Source: Phytophthora colocasiae
Taxonomy: Eukaryota; Oomycota; Peronosporomycetes; Peronosporales; Peronosporaceae
Assembly (NCBI GenBank): GCA_018806915.1
Contig: JAGKQI010000100.1
Span: forward strand, 1,860,001 to 1,924,000
Direction of reading: 5' to 3'
Length of the DNA stretch: 64,000 bases
The position numbers and the translations under genes are program-made. Under the pieces are notes generated by a model. It was not told the DNA's origin. It searched no databases and was given only the letters and a program-made list of their open reading frames with translations. How positions within the stretch are numbered: the first letter of the stretch is position 1; the number at the start of each line of letters is the position of its first letter. Shown piece by piece: positions 51,554 to 62,962 of the stretch.

Positions 51554-52399
51554 ATGGAAGAACAAAATCCGGTCATGTCACTTCTCGATGGCCTCACGCA
51601 GGCAATACATGAGCTCTCCCATACGGTCGCCTCGCAAAACAACGAATTTCGTGCGTCCATGATAGATCAGCTGCAGCATCAGCACTCCAATCGAGAATTC
51701 CGTATCGAGGGTGCCTCAATGCCGACATTTCACGGCAAGCCACAGGAAAGCGTCGATGAATTTATCTTTGAGGCTAAGCTGTTCATGAATGGCAAAAACA
51801 TCGACTACACGCTGCCTGGTAACCAAGCTCGAGTGGTCGCTATGCTTGCCAGCAATCTTCGTGGTGGAGCTGCGTCTTGGTACCACAGTCGCATTATGAT
51901 CGATGACGAACCGATTCACACCATTGATGAGTTCGAAAGTGCGCTGCAAGACGAATTTCTGCCACCCGATCAGCAGCATCGTCTTCGTGCTGCTCTGCGT
52001 GCATGCAAGCAGACGTCAGATGTGGAAGAGTACGTGTCGCGCTTCCGCAAGATTATCACACAAGTCCGCGATATGTCTGCCTTAGATAAAGTCGACCATT
52101 TCATCATGGGGTTGAAGCCCGAAACACGCAAAGAGGTCGACTATCTCAACTGCAACTCCCTCAAGGCAGCAATTTCCGCGGCACAGGCGTACGAGCGTGC
52201 GCACTTTGGAGGTGGTCGTCGTGCTCCACCGGCTCAACGCAATGACCCGCAGCCAATGGACATTTCCTACGCGGCAGCCCGGCCGACTATCGAGCAGTGC
52301 CGACGTCAGCGACTGTGCTTCTACTGCCGTGAACCTGGCCACCGTATTAGTGACTGCCTGAAGAAGCCTCAGGGAAACGCCAACGCTCAACGGATGTAA
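51554..52399 (+). CDS. gag: Gag polyprotein of the outer gypsy element
   Basis: 281 residues from the ATG at 51554. It contains a retrotransposon-gag capsid region (FEAKLFMNGKNIDY, ASWYHSRIM, LQDEFLPPDQQHRLRAAL, EEYVSRFRKI) and a C-terminal CCHC zinc knuckle CFYCREPGHRISDC that binds RNA. The frame ends at the TAA at 52397-52399. That stop lies in the loop of a strong hairpin and 18 bases after a slippery heptamer, so a fraction of ribosomes should shift to the -1 frame and make Gag-Pol. Confidence 0.93.
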   Translation: MEEQNPVMSLLDGLTQAIHELSHTVASQNNEFRASMIDQLQHQHSNREFRIEGASMPTFHGKPQESVDEFIFEAKLFMNGKNIDYTLPGNQARVVAMLASNLRGGAASWYHSRIMIDDEPIHTIDEFESALQDEFLPPDQQHRLRAALRACKQTSDVEEYVSRFRKIITQVRDMSALDKVDHFIMGLKPETRKEVDYLNCNSLKAAISAAQAYERAHFGGGRRAPPAQRNDPQPMDISYAAARPTIEQCRRQRLCFYCREPGHRISDCLKKPQGNANAQRM

Positions 52400-52417
52400 A
52401 TGGAGTATCCGTTGAGC
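52372..52417 (+). promoter_or_regulatory. Probable -1 programmed ribosomal frameshift signal between gag and pol
   Basis: The heptamer GGGAAAC at 52372-52378 is in the gag frame as G_GGA_AAC, which fits X_XXY_YYZ. A 6-nt spacer (GCCAAC, 52379-52384) separates it from an 11-bp perfect stem: GCTCAACGGAT (52385-52395) pairs with ATCCGTTGAGC (52407-52417) around an 11-nt loop. The gag stop TAA (52397-52399) lies in the loop. The pol frame is exactly -1 relative to gag and is open from before this point. All standard parts of a -1 frameshift site are therefore present. Confidence 0.88.
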
Positions 52418-55402
52418 AATGTGAATTTGAATCTCCATGCACAAGCTCTGAAAATGAAGTTCCGGTGGTGTTCGAGATGGAAGATGCCCCAGAAGAACGC
52501 ACGGTGATTGACTCGACTCTTTGTGCCATGGAGCTCCGACTAGACAAGGTGCAGGTTGAAGGCGATAACCTTTTGTTTGTGGAGGCTGGTGTACAAGGGC
52601 ACCGGTTGAAGATGTTGATTGACTCTGGAGCAACGCACAGTATTGTGCGCCGCGATCTGCTGGTGGCACCCGCTGGAACTCAGGATGAAAGAATTCAGGC
52701 TCGCGATTTTGAAGGCAGACTCTCGACAACGTTGTCTCGAAAATTTACTCTGGACATGATGGTGGAAGATCGACTCAGTGCAGTCGAGTTGGTTGAATGG
52801 CCTCTAAGACAAGATTTTGATGGTATACTTGGGCAAAATTGGCTTCGTAAGGAGAACCCCGATATTGACTGGTCAGCTAGAACAATTGCGTGGCGTACTT
52901 CACCTCGGCGTCGCAATTTGCCACGCGAGTGGACACCACCACCGACGCCTGACACAGAGATCGAGTATGTTGACGCCGATCAATTTCAAAGAAATCTGCA
53001 GTCTGGAATGTATGCTGAAGTTTTCCATCTCGATGTGGTGACAGATGACGGCATCAATAAACCGGACCATGAAGTGCAGCTGCTAGTGAAGGAATTTGCG
53101 GATTATCTACGGGAAGAATTGCCTGAAGGGCTTCCGCCTGAACGAGACATTGAACACTCGGTCCAGCTAAAACCAGGGGCGGCACCATCATCGCGACCTC
53201 CGTTCCGCCACGCTCACGTCGAGAAAGCAGCACTCCAGGTCTTTGTTGACAAGCTTCTGCGCAAAAAGTGGATTGAGCGCAGTTCTTCACCATGGGTCTC
53301 CAATATTTTCGCTGTGCCTAAACGTGATCCGGTCACAGGGGAATTACCAACGAAGATTCAGTGGGTGCGCGGCGGGGATCCTTCTAAACCTGTTCGATGG
53401 GTTATTGATTATCGCTATGTCAATTCCGTCACGGAAATTCCCCGCATTCCGATTCCTCGGATCGATGAAATCTTTGACCGCCTTGGAGGAGCTCATGTAT
53501 TTACGCTGATTGATTTGGCATCCGGCTACCATCAAATGCGTTTGGCATTTGACTCACGTCAATACACTGCGTTTCGAGCGGGGTCGGAAATCTTTCACTG
53601 GTGTGTCGCTCCCATGGGCTTGGCGGGGATGCCAGGCACATGGTCCCGACTGATGCGCCGAATCTTTGAAAATGACGAACTGTCAGCGTTTGTAGTGGTC
53701 TATCTCGATGATATTTGCGTATTTTCGAAGAGTCGGCAGGAACACTTGCAGCATTTGCGCCGGGTATTCGAGATATTACGCCACGAGAAGCTTTACGCAC
53801 GGCCTAGTAAGTGCCATTTTGCTCAAGATCAGATACGGTTCCTGGGGCACATCGTTAGTGGTGACGGCGTTCGTGTCGACCCGGATAAGACAGCAGCAAT
53901 CGCTAACTGGGCACAACCCCAAAATGTGAAGGACCTGCAAAGATTTCTTGGACTAGCTGGATACTACCGACGATTTGTGAGGAACTACGCCAGCTTAGTG
54001 TTGCCCCTATCCGACTTGTTGAAGAGCACAGTGGAGTGGAAGTGGGGTTCCGATCAAGAATATGCATTCAATGCGATCAAGCAGACGCTGATCTCTGCTC
54101 CCATCTTACGCTTGCCGGATTTGTCGCTTCCTTTTCGAGTTACAACTGATGCCTCAAAGACGTGTGTTGGTGGAGTTCTCAGTCAGCAGGTTGACGGCTT
54201 TGATCATCCAGTCAGCTTTTACAGCCGTAAGCTATCTGACACCGAGAGCAAGTGGGCAGCACATGAACAAGAGCTCTACGCTATCAAAAACTGCCTCGGG
54301 AGGTGGAGATGCTACTTGCTGGGAGGTCACTTCGTGGTACATACCGACTGCCGCTGGTTTTTGCATCACCCGAATTTGTCGCCTAAGATGACACGATGGC
54401 TTGAGTTTTTTGGTCAGTTTGATTTTGAGCTTGTACACAAGAAAGGCATCTCAAACGTTGTCGCGGATGCGTTGTCTCGGCCTCCAGTTTGCGTTACTAT
54501 GGTGGGCTTGTTTGTGTTTAAGACGCGTTATGTCACGCGAGCAGCCAAGCTTCTGGTCGAAGGAAACGCAGCTTTCATGCCATCAAGCCTTGACGTGCAC
54601 GCAGCCGAAGCTTTTGTCGGTCACACTTCGCTTTTAGTAGTGGGGGAGGATGATCAGTTTGTGAGGGACATCAAAGCGGCGTACAAGAAGGATAAGGACT
54701 GTGTCGCTATCATACAAGGAATTCAACGCCAAGATGAACGCGTGATTGCGAAATACGAGCTCCGGGACGGCATACTTGTTGTGAAAGGGGAGGATGTTGT
54801 CCCAGTACTTCGCGTTCCACAAGTCGACACCATACTGCTTCGCTTGATGCATGACTTTCACGATGCATCGGTTGTCTCGCACCCTGGAGTTGAACGCACA
54901 ATGGTTGCCATGCGTCAATATTTCTGGTGGCCAGGGATGCGAGAGCACATTTCGCAGTACATTGCTACATGTGAGGCATGCGTGCGCCATAAGTCAGGAT
55001 CTCGACGGCGCAAGGGACTATTGCAGTCACTTCCAATTCCTAACCAGTGCTGGCAGCATGTCACCATGGATTTTGTCACAGCACTGCCTAAGAGTGAAGG
55101 GTTCGACGCAATTTACGTAGTGGTGTGCAGACTCTCCAACCGGCCATGTTATATTCCAACAACGAAGGATGTGGACGCTAAAACTACGGCGCAGTTGTTT
55201 TTCGATAACGTGGTGCGCTACTACTCGCTTCCGGAGTCTATCGTTTCGGACCGAGATCCGAGATTTACGAGTGAATTTTGGTGCGAGCTGATGTCGATTA
55301 TGCAAGTGAAGCAACGTATGACCGTGTCTAAGAGAGCTCAAGCTGATGGTCGTAGCGAGCGACAAATTCGGACACTCGAAGACAGTCTTCGCTGTGTGGT
55401 CT
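52378..55402 (+). pseudogene. pol: Pol of the outer gypsy element, 5' part (protease, RT, RNase H, integrase), interrupted
   Basis: Read in the -1 frame after the slip at 52372-52378. Domains in order: aspartic protease (MLIDSGATHSIV, Asp at 52621), reverse transcriptase (VRWVIDYRYVNS, LIDLASGYHQMRL, YLDD at 53701-53712), RNase H (TTDASKTCVGGVLSQ, HEQELYAIKNCL), an integrase HHCC finger (SHPGVERTMVAMRQYFWW and CEACVRHKSG) and core (VTMDFVTALP, IVSDRDPRFTSEF, ADGRSERQIRTLED). The frame is cut at 55402 by the inner element within the integrase core's C-terminal side. No stop or frameshift occurs before that. It continues at 62968. Confidence 0.92.
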
Positions 55403-55824
55403 TGTAACGGGGATGTTACACGAATGTTTCTCGTTGGTGTGTGACACACGTGGATACATTTATGTGGGTACATAATAGTGTGTGACACTCATGATACATT
55501 TATGTGGGTACATAATGGTGTGGCACACACGAGTAGATACGTAGATGGCCTCAGAGCCTCATTGCCGTATTTTGATTAGGATTTAGTATGTTAGATACTA
55601 AATCCGTTACATTTAGGATTAGGGCAATAAAGTCAATAAAAATCAGTTTGCATTTTACATAGTTAGTGTTAGTCCTTTGTTATAGGGACACTGACTCTGT
55701 GAGTCCCGTATTTAGTGGACTACTTGGTTCTTGTATAGAACCGAAGGCTAGTGCCTTGCAAGCAGGACTCTACGAGTCAACTAAACTTCCTCTGTGCCGT
55801 GCACACCTACGCAGCCCCGCTGCA
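55403..55824 (+). repeat. 5' LTR of the inner gypsy element
   Basis: 422 bp, TG...CA. It contains a roughly 40-bp tandem duplication in its first quarter (GATACATTTATGTGGGTACA at about 55453 and 55493) and an AATAAA-type signal region around 55626-55640. It matches the 3' LTR except for a short cluster at about 55560-55572. Confidence 0.93.
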
Positions 55825-55881
55825 TCTGGTAGCACTTGTAGTCAATCCAACTCCTGAGTTGAAGACTGTTTCTCTGTGAGA

Positions 55882-56800
55882 ATGGAGCCAGAAGCATACG
55901 CTCACTTGACTCCGAGTCAGCGGGACACGCTTAACAAGCTTACGTCCTTGCTGGGCCCGGAAGGTACGGCGCACCTTGCGTCCCAAGGGCCGGAGGCCGT
56001 CAACGCGCGCCTCGAGGCATTTGCCTCGTACGAAAACGCCTCGTCGAGCACATTCAGCGGAATGTAACAGGGGTTACCCTGCTCCGAGAGCTAAGCCCGT
56101 CACGCTCAGCGTGAAGGCCTTCCTCAGGGAATGAGGAGGGAACCTCCTTTGTGGACCCGAGAGGTCAGAAATGGCCATGGGGGCCGCCATGCTCCAGTTG
56201 GAGGGGCAACGCGTTGCGTTTGCCATCTCTAAGCTCGAAGCGACGAGCACGAGAATGGGCCTTGACGTCTGGGACGTCGGTGGAAGCGGCCTTCCCCACA
56301 TGGGGCGAGCTAAAGGCCAAGCTCACGCAAGTGTTTGCTCCGCCTAACCAGGCGTATCGCGTGCGGTCACGCTTCCTTGCTTGTCGCCAGGGCAAGAAGG
56401 ATCTGTGGACTATGTCCAAGAGCTGCGCACGCTCATTGCTGGCATGGCTGCCGACCCTCTACCTGAGGTGGTCGCCGTGACCGTCTTCATGGAAGGCTTA
56501 CGAGCTGGCGTGGCCAGGACGGAGACATTCCGTCAGAACCCCCACAGCTTCGAAGATGCTGTCAGCGTGGCATTGAATGCCGAACACAACTTTAAGTTGT
56601 CGAGGGTCAGTGCTAGCAGCACAGGGTCCAGTGGACCTGAGCCCATGGACCTCAGCTATGCTGAAGATGAGGTAGCTGAGCTACGAGCTGCGGTGCAGCG
56701 TATGAGCACCCGCCGGTGCTATACATGCGGCAGTCCTCACACCTGAGGCCCAACTGCCCTCTGCGCAAAGAGCGCGCCGGCCAAAATGGCCGCAACCCTG
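55882..56800 (+). pseudogene. Gag remnant of the inner gypsy element
   Basis: The ATG at 55882 opens a frame (MEPEAYAHLTPSQRDTLNKL) that hits a TAA at about 56065. Capsid-like pieces follow in other frames: FPTWGELKAKLTQVFAPPNQ near 56290-56350 and DYVQELRTLIAGMAADPLPE from about 56408. A CCHC-type knuckle (CYTCGSPH...LRPNCP) at about 56718-56757 is itself split by a frame change near 56742. The order matches a gypsy gag, but at least three lesions prevent a functional product. Confidence 0.8.
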
Positions 56801-56944
56801 TCGCGGGTCCCGCTTTGGGCTCTGCCCGGAAACGCCGGCTCCCAGTAGACGCGGGGCGGTCTACTGGGGAAGAACTGAGTTCTGCAGTGCGTGAGAGGCA
56901 CTGGGGCTCAGCCCCGAAGAGCTCCGTGCTCTCTGAACACGGAA

Positions 56945-59900
56945 CGTGAGCAAGCAGGCTTGCTGGTCGTCCAGGTGGACGTGAAGGGCTTTGAGAAGCC
57001 GTGGATCGTTGATCGATTCGGGGCGTCTGGCAGCTACGTCAGACGCTCCACCGTTGAAGGTAGTCCAGCAATATGCTGAGGCGCTTCGAGCGCGAAGAGG
57101 TGACACAGTCACAGTCCGTCTAGCGACGGGCGTCCGTGTCACGGTGGCCAAGGTCCCCATGGACCTGCGGCTGAAGTTCTGGACTTCGATAGCGTGGAGC
57201 GCTGCTTGGTCCTGGACCTGGATTCGAGGGTACGACCTCATCTCTTGGCATGGCGTGGCTGGAGCGCCACGAGCCATGGATTGATTGGAGGTCGAAGACC
57301 TTAGGTGCTACGCACTTCTCTCCTAGTGGAGCTTTTGGCGAGTCATGAACCCACCTCTGCTAGGGAAGCAGAAGCGCTATTGGCGCGAGCATCGAGCCGA
57401 GTCGGCTATGATGCTGGAAGTCGGTGTGTCCGAGTTGGTGGACAGCACCGAGTGCGAGGACCGCAGTCCTGTTGAGCGCGTAGCGCTGGTTGACAGTGAG
57501 TCAACGTGGGGCAAAGCTCACGTAACCCCTGTGGGGGGCGGCACGTACTCCGCCGAGTGACGCCGGTCATGGACCGTCACTGGATGCCGATGGCATCAGG
57601 CCTTACCAGGCCGTGAACTGTGGGGCGGCACGTACTCCGTCGAGTGATACTGGTCGTGGACCAAGTCGATCGCTGAGTGTCTCTGACACTGGACCTGTTA
57701 CGGTCATTGATTGTGCAGCGGCACGTACTCCGCTGAGCGGCATCGGTCGTCGACCGAGTGGATCGCAGAGTGTCACTGACACTGGGCCTGAAGGGGCCGA
57801 AACCTGTGCGGCGGCACGTACTCCGTCTAGTGACGTCGGCGGTAGACCGAGTCAGTCACTGAGTGTCACTGACACTGGGCCGGGCAAGGCCATTACCTGT
57901 GCAGCGGCACGTACTCCGTCGAGTGGACGTTCGTCGGCTGGGCGACGACGTCGTAAGGCCCTATGGGCGAGACGCTCTGCGTCTGAGTCGTCCGTGACGT
58001 CAGTGTCAACGCACGGGAGGGCTGTGGGCAGCTATACACTCTGGTTGATGGAGTGGACGGCAGTGCCGAAGGCAGCGTCCTGCTGGACGGACTGCCGAGT
58101 GTTGACAAGCTCCTTGAGCTGAAGAGATGTCGTTCGCCGACTTTGGCGATGCCTGAAGGCTGGCGAACTCGCCGAGGTGGTCATCGTTCGACCTGAAGAG
58201 GAGTTAAACTCATCGTCCCTCGTTGACGAGTCCGTCTTGGCCGAGGTCAAGAAGGCGCTGAGCGCCAGGAGTGGATCGGAGATCCTCAAGAATCCCTCGG
58301 ATCCCTTCTACTCCTTGCTGAAGGAATATGGAGACGTGTTGTCTCAAAGGAACCACCGAGTGGCCTGCCTCCTGACCGGGGCGTTCGTCACGAGATCGAC
58401 TTAGTTCCCGGAACTAAATACTGCGTGACCCGGCAGTGGCCTCTTCCTAAAGAGCAATGCGACGTCATTGACGCCTTCTTCCGTGCTAAGCACGCGGCGG
58501 GTCTCGTGCGCGAGAGCAAGTCTCCGCACTCCGCGCCAACGTTCTGTGTCAGAAAGCCGAATGGCAAGTGGCGTATCGTTCACGCTTTTAACAAGCTCAA
58601 CGCTGCCACGATTCCGGCGCAGACGCCGATTCCTAGGAAGGATGTTCTTCAGAACAACATGGTGGGTTGCACCATGTACAGTGCGCTCGACTTAGTCGAT
58701 GGCTACTATCAGCTGCTCATGCGAGCCAGTGATATTCCGCTTACAGCGGTGAGCACCCCGGAGCGGTATGCTCTGGGGTGGCTCGTCATGCCCCAAGGGC
58801 TGTCGAATGCGCCTGCAACGTTCAATCGTTCAGTGACGCAGTTGTTCAGGCCCCTACGGGCATTCGCACAGACGTACTTTGACGATGTGTTCGTCCACAG
58901 TCGTACTGAGCACGGGAAGACTGATGTCGAGGTACACGTGGAACACGTGAGAGCAGTGCTCGAGTGCATGCGCACCAACAAGTTGTACGCCAACGCGGAC
59001 AAGTGCGTCTTTGGCGCGGAAGAAATCCTTTCCTAGGGTGCTTCATTGGGAAGCATGGCCTTCGTGCTGATCCAGCAAAAGTCAAGGCCATTGTGGACTG
59101 GCCGGTTCCCTTGAACCAGAAGGACTTGCGTAAGTGGCTGGAAGCTTGGCCAACTACTTGCACAAGTACAGCGAGAACTACGCTGAGTTGGCTCGGCCAT
59201 CACTGTCGGATCTCCTTAAGAAGGATGCCGAATGGGTATGGCGTGCTGGAGCACGAGAGTGCGTTCACTCGTATCAAGGATAGCCTGCTTCAGGCACCGA
59301 TACTGGCGTTGCCAGACCCCGATCGTCCGTTCATCGTCGTCTGTGACGCCTCGGACTTTGCCATCGGCAGTGCTTTGCTACAAGCGGACGCCGACAGGCG
59401 CGAACGCGTCATTGCGTTTGAGTCTCGGCAGCTCAAGGCTGCTGAGAAGAACTATCCAGTTCATGACAAGGAGCTACTTGCGATGAAGTACGCTCTCGTC
59501 AAATTCAGGTTCACCTGCTCGGCTCAAGCCGTTTGTGATCTACACGGATCATGCGTCACTACGCACAGCGACGCAGTCGCCTCACCTCTCGCAGAGGATG
59601 GCCCGATGGCTCTCCTTCTTTGCGGAGTATAACTTCGAGGTGAAGTACAAGCCTGGAAGGCAGAACGTCCTCGCTGACGCGTTATCACGTCGCCCGGACT
59701 ATGAGTTATCTCATGTCACCTCGGTGACGTCGTCCGTGACGGACATGGTTCGAGCAGCGTACGCTCAGGACGACTCTTGTGTCGCGCTGCTTCAGCTCTA
59801 GGAGCGATGAGTTTAAGGACTCAAAGGTGACTCTGTCACGACGCCTGAAGGCGAGACTCCAACGCTATAGCCTGGGAGGCGGTCTGCTGTACTACAGCAC

Positions 59901-61596
59901 GGGTCAGGATGACCCACCACGTGTGGTGGTTCCTCACGATGAGGACCTGAAGTATCGTATCCTCTATGAGGCCCACGACACGCCCACAAGCGGCCACCTC
60001 GGTCGCGAGAAGACCTACGGCCTCGGTGAGCTCCATGTACTGGTGGCCGAAGATGTACAAGTGGGTCAGCACATATGTGCACACGTGCGAGACGTGTCAG
60101 CGGGTTAAACCCTCGCCGCATGCGGCAGCGCCTTTGGCGAGCTTGCCTGTACCCTCTGGGTGTTGGCAGTCCATGCTTCGTGTTTGGCCTGCCGAAGGAT
60201 ACGGCAGGCAACACGGGCGTTGTGGTCTTCGTTGACCGTCTGAGCAAGATGGCTCACCTAGCGGCTGTGCCGGACACCGTCGATGGCGCTGGTACAGCGA
60301 CGATCTTTATCGATCGGGTCTTCCGTCAGCATGGGCTGCCAGAGACCATTGTCTCGGATCGAGACCCCGTTTCACGGGTCACTTCTGGACGTCCGTCTTC
60401 AAAGTGCTTGGCACTCGACTGGACATGTCCACGGCGGATCATCCGCAGACCGACGGTCAGACTGAACGCGTGAAACCGCGTCTAGAGGACATCCTCCGCA
60501 GCGTATGCGCTGAAACGCCGAAGCGTTGGAGCGCTATGCTCCCTCTCGTTGAGTTCTCAATGAACAACGCGGTGCATGCCTCGACAGGCTTCACCCCGTT
60601 CTACGTGAACGGCCTTGCGCATCCGCGCGTCCCGCTCACTCCGCCACGCGGTAGCCTTGGGCTTGGTGGGGGAGAGGCTGTGCCGTCGCTCGACTCCGAG
60701 CTTGCTGATGTCAGCCCCTTGCTGTTCGCAAGCAAGTCGATGACTTCCTCGATGAGGCTTAGCGTCTTACGCCGTGTGCGTGACGCAATGGCTGAAAGCC
60801 AAGATGTTCAAAGGAACAAGCTGATGCCAAAGGCAGAAGCAACATGTGGAGTTCAAGGTCGGTGACCACGTTTTATTAAACGCTAAGAACCTGCCTACAC
60901 ACGCAGTGTCAGCCGTCTTCAAGACGAAGTTGCGGCCGCGCTTCATTGGACCGTTCACGGTCGTGGCCAAGAAGGGCCTGGCATACACGCTTGACTTGCC
61001 AAAGCGTATGCGAACACATCCTGTGTTCTACGCGGGCTTGCTTTGCCATATCGGGACCCTGCTCTTGTGAGTTCTGAGGAGCTGGCGCCGAGTCGGACGA
61101 AGGCTGCACGGCAGCAGGTGGCAGAGCCAGGTGGTTGCATCCGAACCAACAGGTCTTGTCAATCCGGAGCAACGTGATGCTCGAGGTCATAGACCCGCTG
61201 ATGCAGCACCAGAGGCGACTCAGACCGGTCCTCGCGACTTCTAGGTCTCCTCAAGACCAGTCGCTAAACGATGGGTCGGATGACCGACGTGGTGGTCGTG
61301 CTCCTTCACCGAGCCGACGCGGGTCTGCAAGCAATGCAGCGCGTCTACACTCGCAGCGCGAGAACCCATCGACCGCTCGTCCTCCTCCTGCTCTGCTCGA
61401 TGAGCAAGGTGAGCTTCACTATCACGTGGATCGCCTGATGGCGCGGCGTCGTCGCCAAGGTCACAACCAGTATCTGGTGAAGTGGCGAGGTTACCCTCAC
61501 TCACAGAACTCGTGGGAGTTTGAGGTGCCACTACGGCAGGATTTCCCCGACGTCGTTGACGCGTATGATCGCACACCCGGTGTCAGACCGCCCTGA
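56945..61596 (+). pseudogene. Pol remnant of the inner gypsy element with terminal chromodomain
   Basis: Successive frames show a protease-like segment (LLVVQVDVKGFEKPW, then GASGSYVRRSTVEG with the active-site region shifted), reverse transcriptase (GKWRIVHAFNKLNAA, MYSALDLVDGYYQLL, YFDDVFVHS at about 58876), RNase H (FIVVCDASDFAIGSALL, YPVHDKELLAMKYAL), integrase (SGHLGREKTYGL, ETCQRVKPSPHAA, VVVFVDRLSKMAHL, ETIVSDRDP, HPQTDGQTERV) and a C-terminal chromodomain (YHVDRLMARRRRQGH, YLVKWRGYPHSQNSWEFE, to 61596). At least eight frame changes or stops are needed to read through. A 93-bp repeat array lies between protease and RT. Confidence 0.85.
57541..57930 (+). repeat. 93-bp (31-codon) minisatellite inside the inner element
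   Basis: The anchor GCACGTACTCCG recurs at 57541, 57628, 57721, 57814 and 57907. Spacings are 87, 93, 93 and 93 bp. In the open frame the unit reads (C/G)AARTPSS, then R-P-S-x-S, then SVTDTGP, 31 residues in all. The units differ by substitutions but keep length, so the array kept a reading frame while expanding. It sits between protease-like and RT sequences. Confidence 0.9.
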
Positions 61597-62541
61597 TGGG
61601 GTGCGACGGTCATCGCCGGGTGCCAAGCACCTCCCACTAAGGTGGAGTTCACAGGGTCGTTGCTGAGCTCAGGCTCTGACCCGTAGCTGCAATACTTGCA
61701 GCGAGCACGTTGGTGCCCGTCGACATGGCATCGAATGCTCAAACTGCAAGTGCAGTAGAGCTACATGCGCCTCGCGCGCGTGTTTCAGGGTCTATGACCC
61801 TTTAACAACACTGGCCTATGGCCCGGAGCTTCGCGATCATGAAGCGAAGATGGTTCGTGATGAACAACCGTCTTAATGACGTTCTGTATAAGTGACAAGT
61901 GGTGATGGAAACGGATTCTATCCGATCACCTGACGCTAGAAGCGATCAATGGGTATGACTATGTCATGAGGCACTGTGGATGCCAGGGATGCCAATGCAT
62001 TGGACCCCGCATGCTGCATAGCAGTAGGAGGTAGGTAAGCTCCTGAGCGACAAGCTTAGCTGTCTGGTGCTCGTTGTCGTGTCTACGACTGTGCTGAGCA
62101 CGTGTATTCACAAGACACAGTGTCTGTGACATAGTGGCGCTTGCGCCTGCTTCAAGGACAACTTGGGCATCAAGCCCTGCACACAGTGCTCATCCGAGGG
62201 TCTCATTAACTGTGAAGCGAGTGGGCCCCACTGCTGTGTGGTTCGTGGAACCGTTGGTAGCTTGGAAGGCTTGCCCTGTGGATCACTGATCCAGTAGTAT
62301 CATAGATACGCCACCTGTGGCCTTCTTTCCATGCCCGTAGAGCCCCTTGACTCGAGCCAGTAGGCTCCTATGCTTGCAAGCATTGGGCCCAAGTGTGTAC
62401 CAAGTGGCATCGCGTACGGAGGCGTGTAACACGCACGAGAGACAGCGCCGTCCGCGCAAGGCAAGGTGCCGTATCGGCCGATAATCGCGTCGTGTGTTTA
62501 CACTTTCCGGATACGGTATCCGGAATCTTGGTGGGGGAGAG
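61597..62541 (+). other. 3' internal non-coding region of the inner element
   Basis: About 945 bp between the chromodomain stop and the 3' LTR, without a recognisable domain. It ends in the purine-rich tract GGTGGGGGAGAG that would prime plus-strand synthesis. Confidence 0.6.
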
Positions 62542-62962
62542 TGTAACGGGGATGTTACACGAATGTTTCTCGTTGGTGTGTGACACACGTGGATACATTT
62601 ATGTGGGTACATAATAGTGTGTGACACTCATGATACATTTATGTGGGTACATAATGGTGTGGCACACACGAGTAGATACGTAGATGGCCTCAGAGCCTCA
62701 CGTTGCATTTTGATTAGGATTTAGTATGTTAGATACTAAATCCGTTACATTTAGGATTAGGGCAATAAAGTCAATAAAAATCAGTTTGCATTTTACATAG
62801 TTAGTGTTAGTCCTTTGTTATAGGGACACTGACTCTGTGAGTCCCGTATTTAGTGGACTACTTGGTTCTTGTATAGAACCGAAGGCTAGTGCCTTGCAAG
62901 CAGGACTCTACGAGTCAACTAAACTTCCTCTGTGCCGTGCACACCTACGCAGCCCCGCTGCA
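62542..62962 (+). repeat. 3' LTR of the inner gypsy element
   Basis: 421 bp, same ends and same internal 40-bp duplication as the 5' LTR. The only difference I find is CACGTTGCATTTTG here against CATTGCCGTATTTTG in the 5' LTR. Confidence 0.93.

Larger units (their letters stand above)
55403..62962 (+). mobile_element. Inner Ty3/gypsy chromodomain retrotransposon, 7560 bp, nested in the outer pol
   Basis: Complete LTR element from TGTAACGGGG to CCGCTGCA, flanked by a 5-bp duplication GGTCT (55398-55402 and 62963-62967). LTRs are 422 and 421 bp and differ only in one small cluster. The PBS at 55827-55838 (TGGTAGCACTTG) and a purine tract GGTGGGGGAGAG before the 3' LTR are intact. Gag, protease, RT, RNase H, integrase and chromodomain sequences are all recognisable in order, but many frame changes and stops break them. 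The element must therefore have been mobilised by proteins from another copy. Confidence 0.93.
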
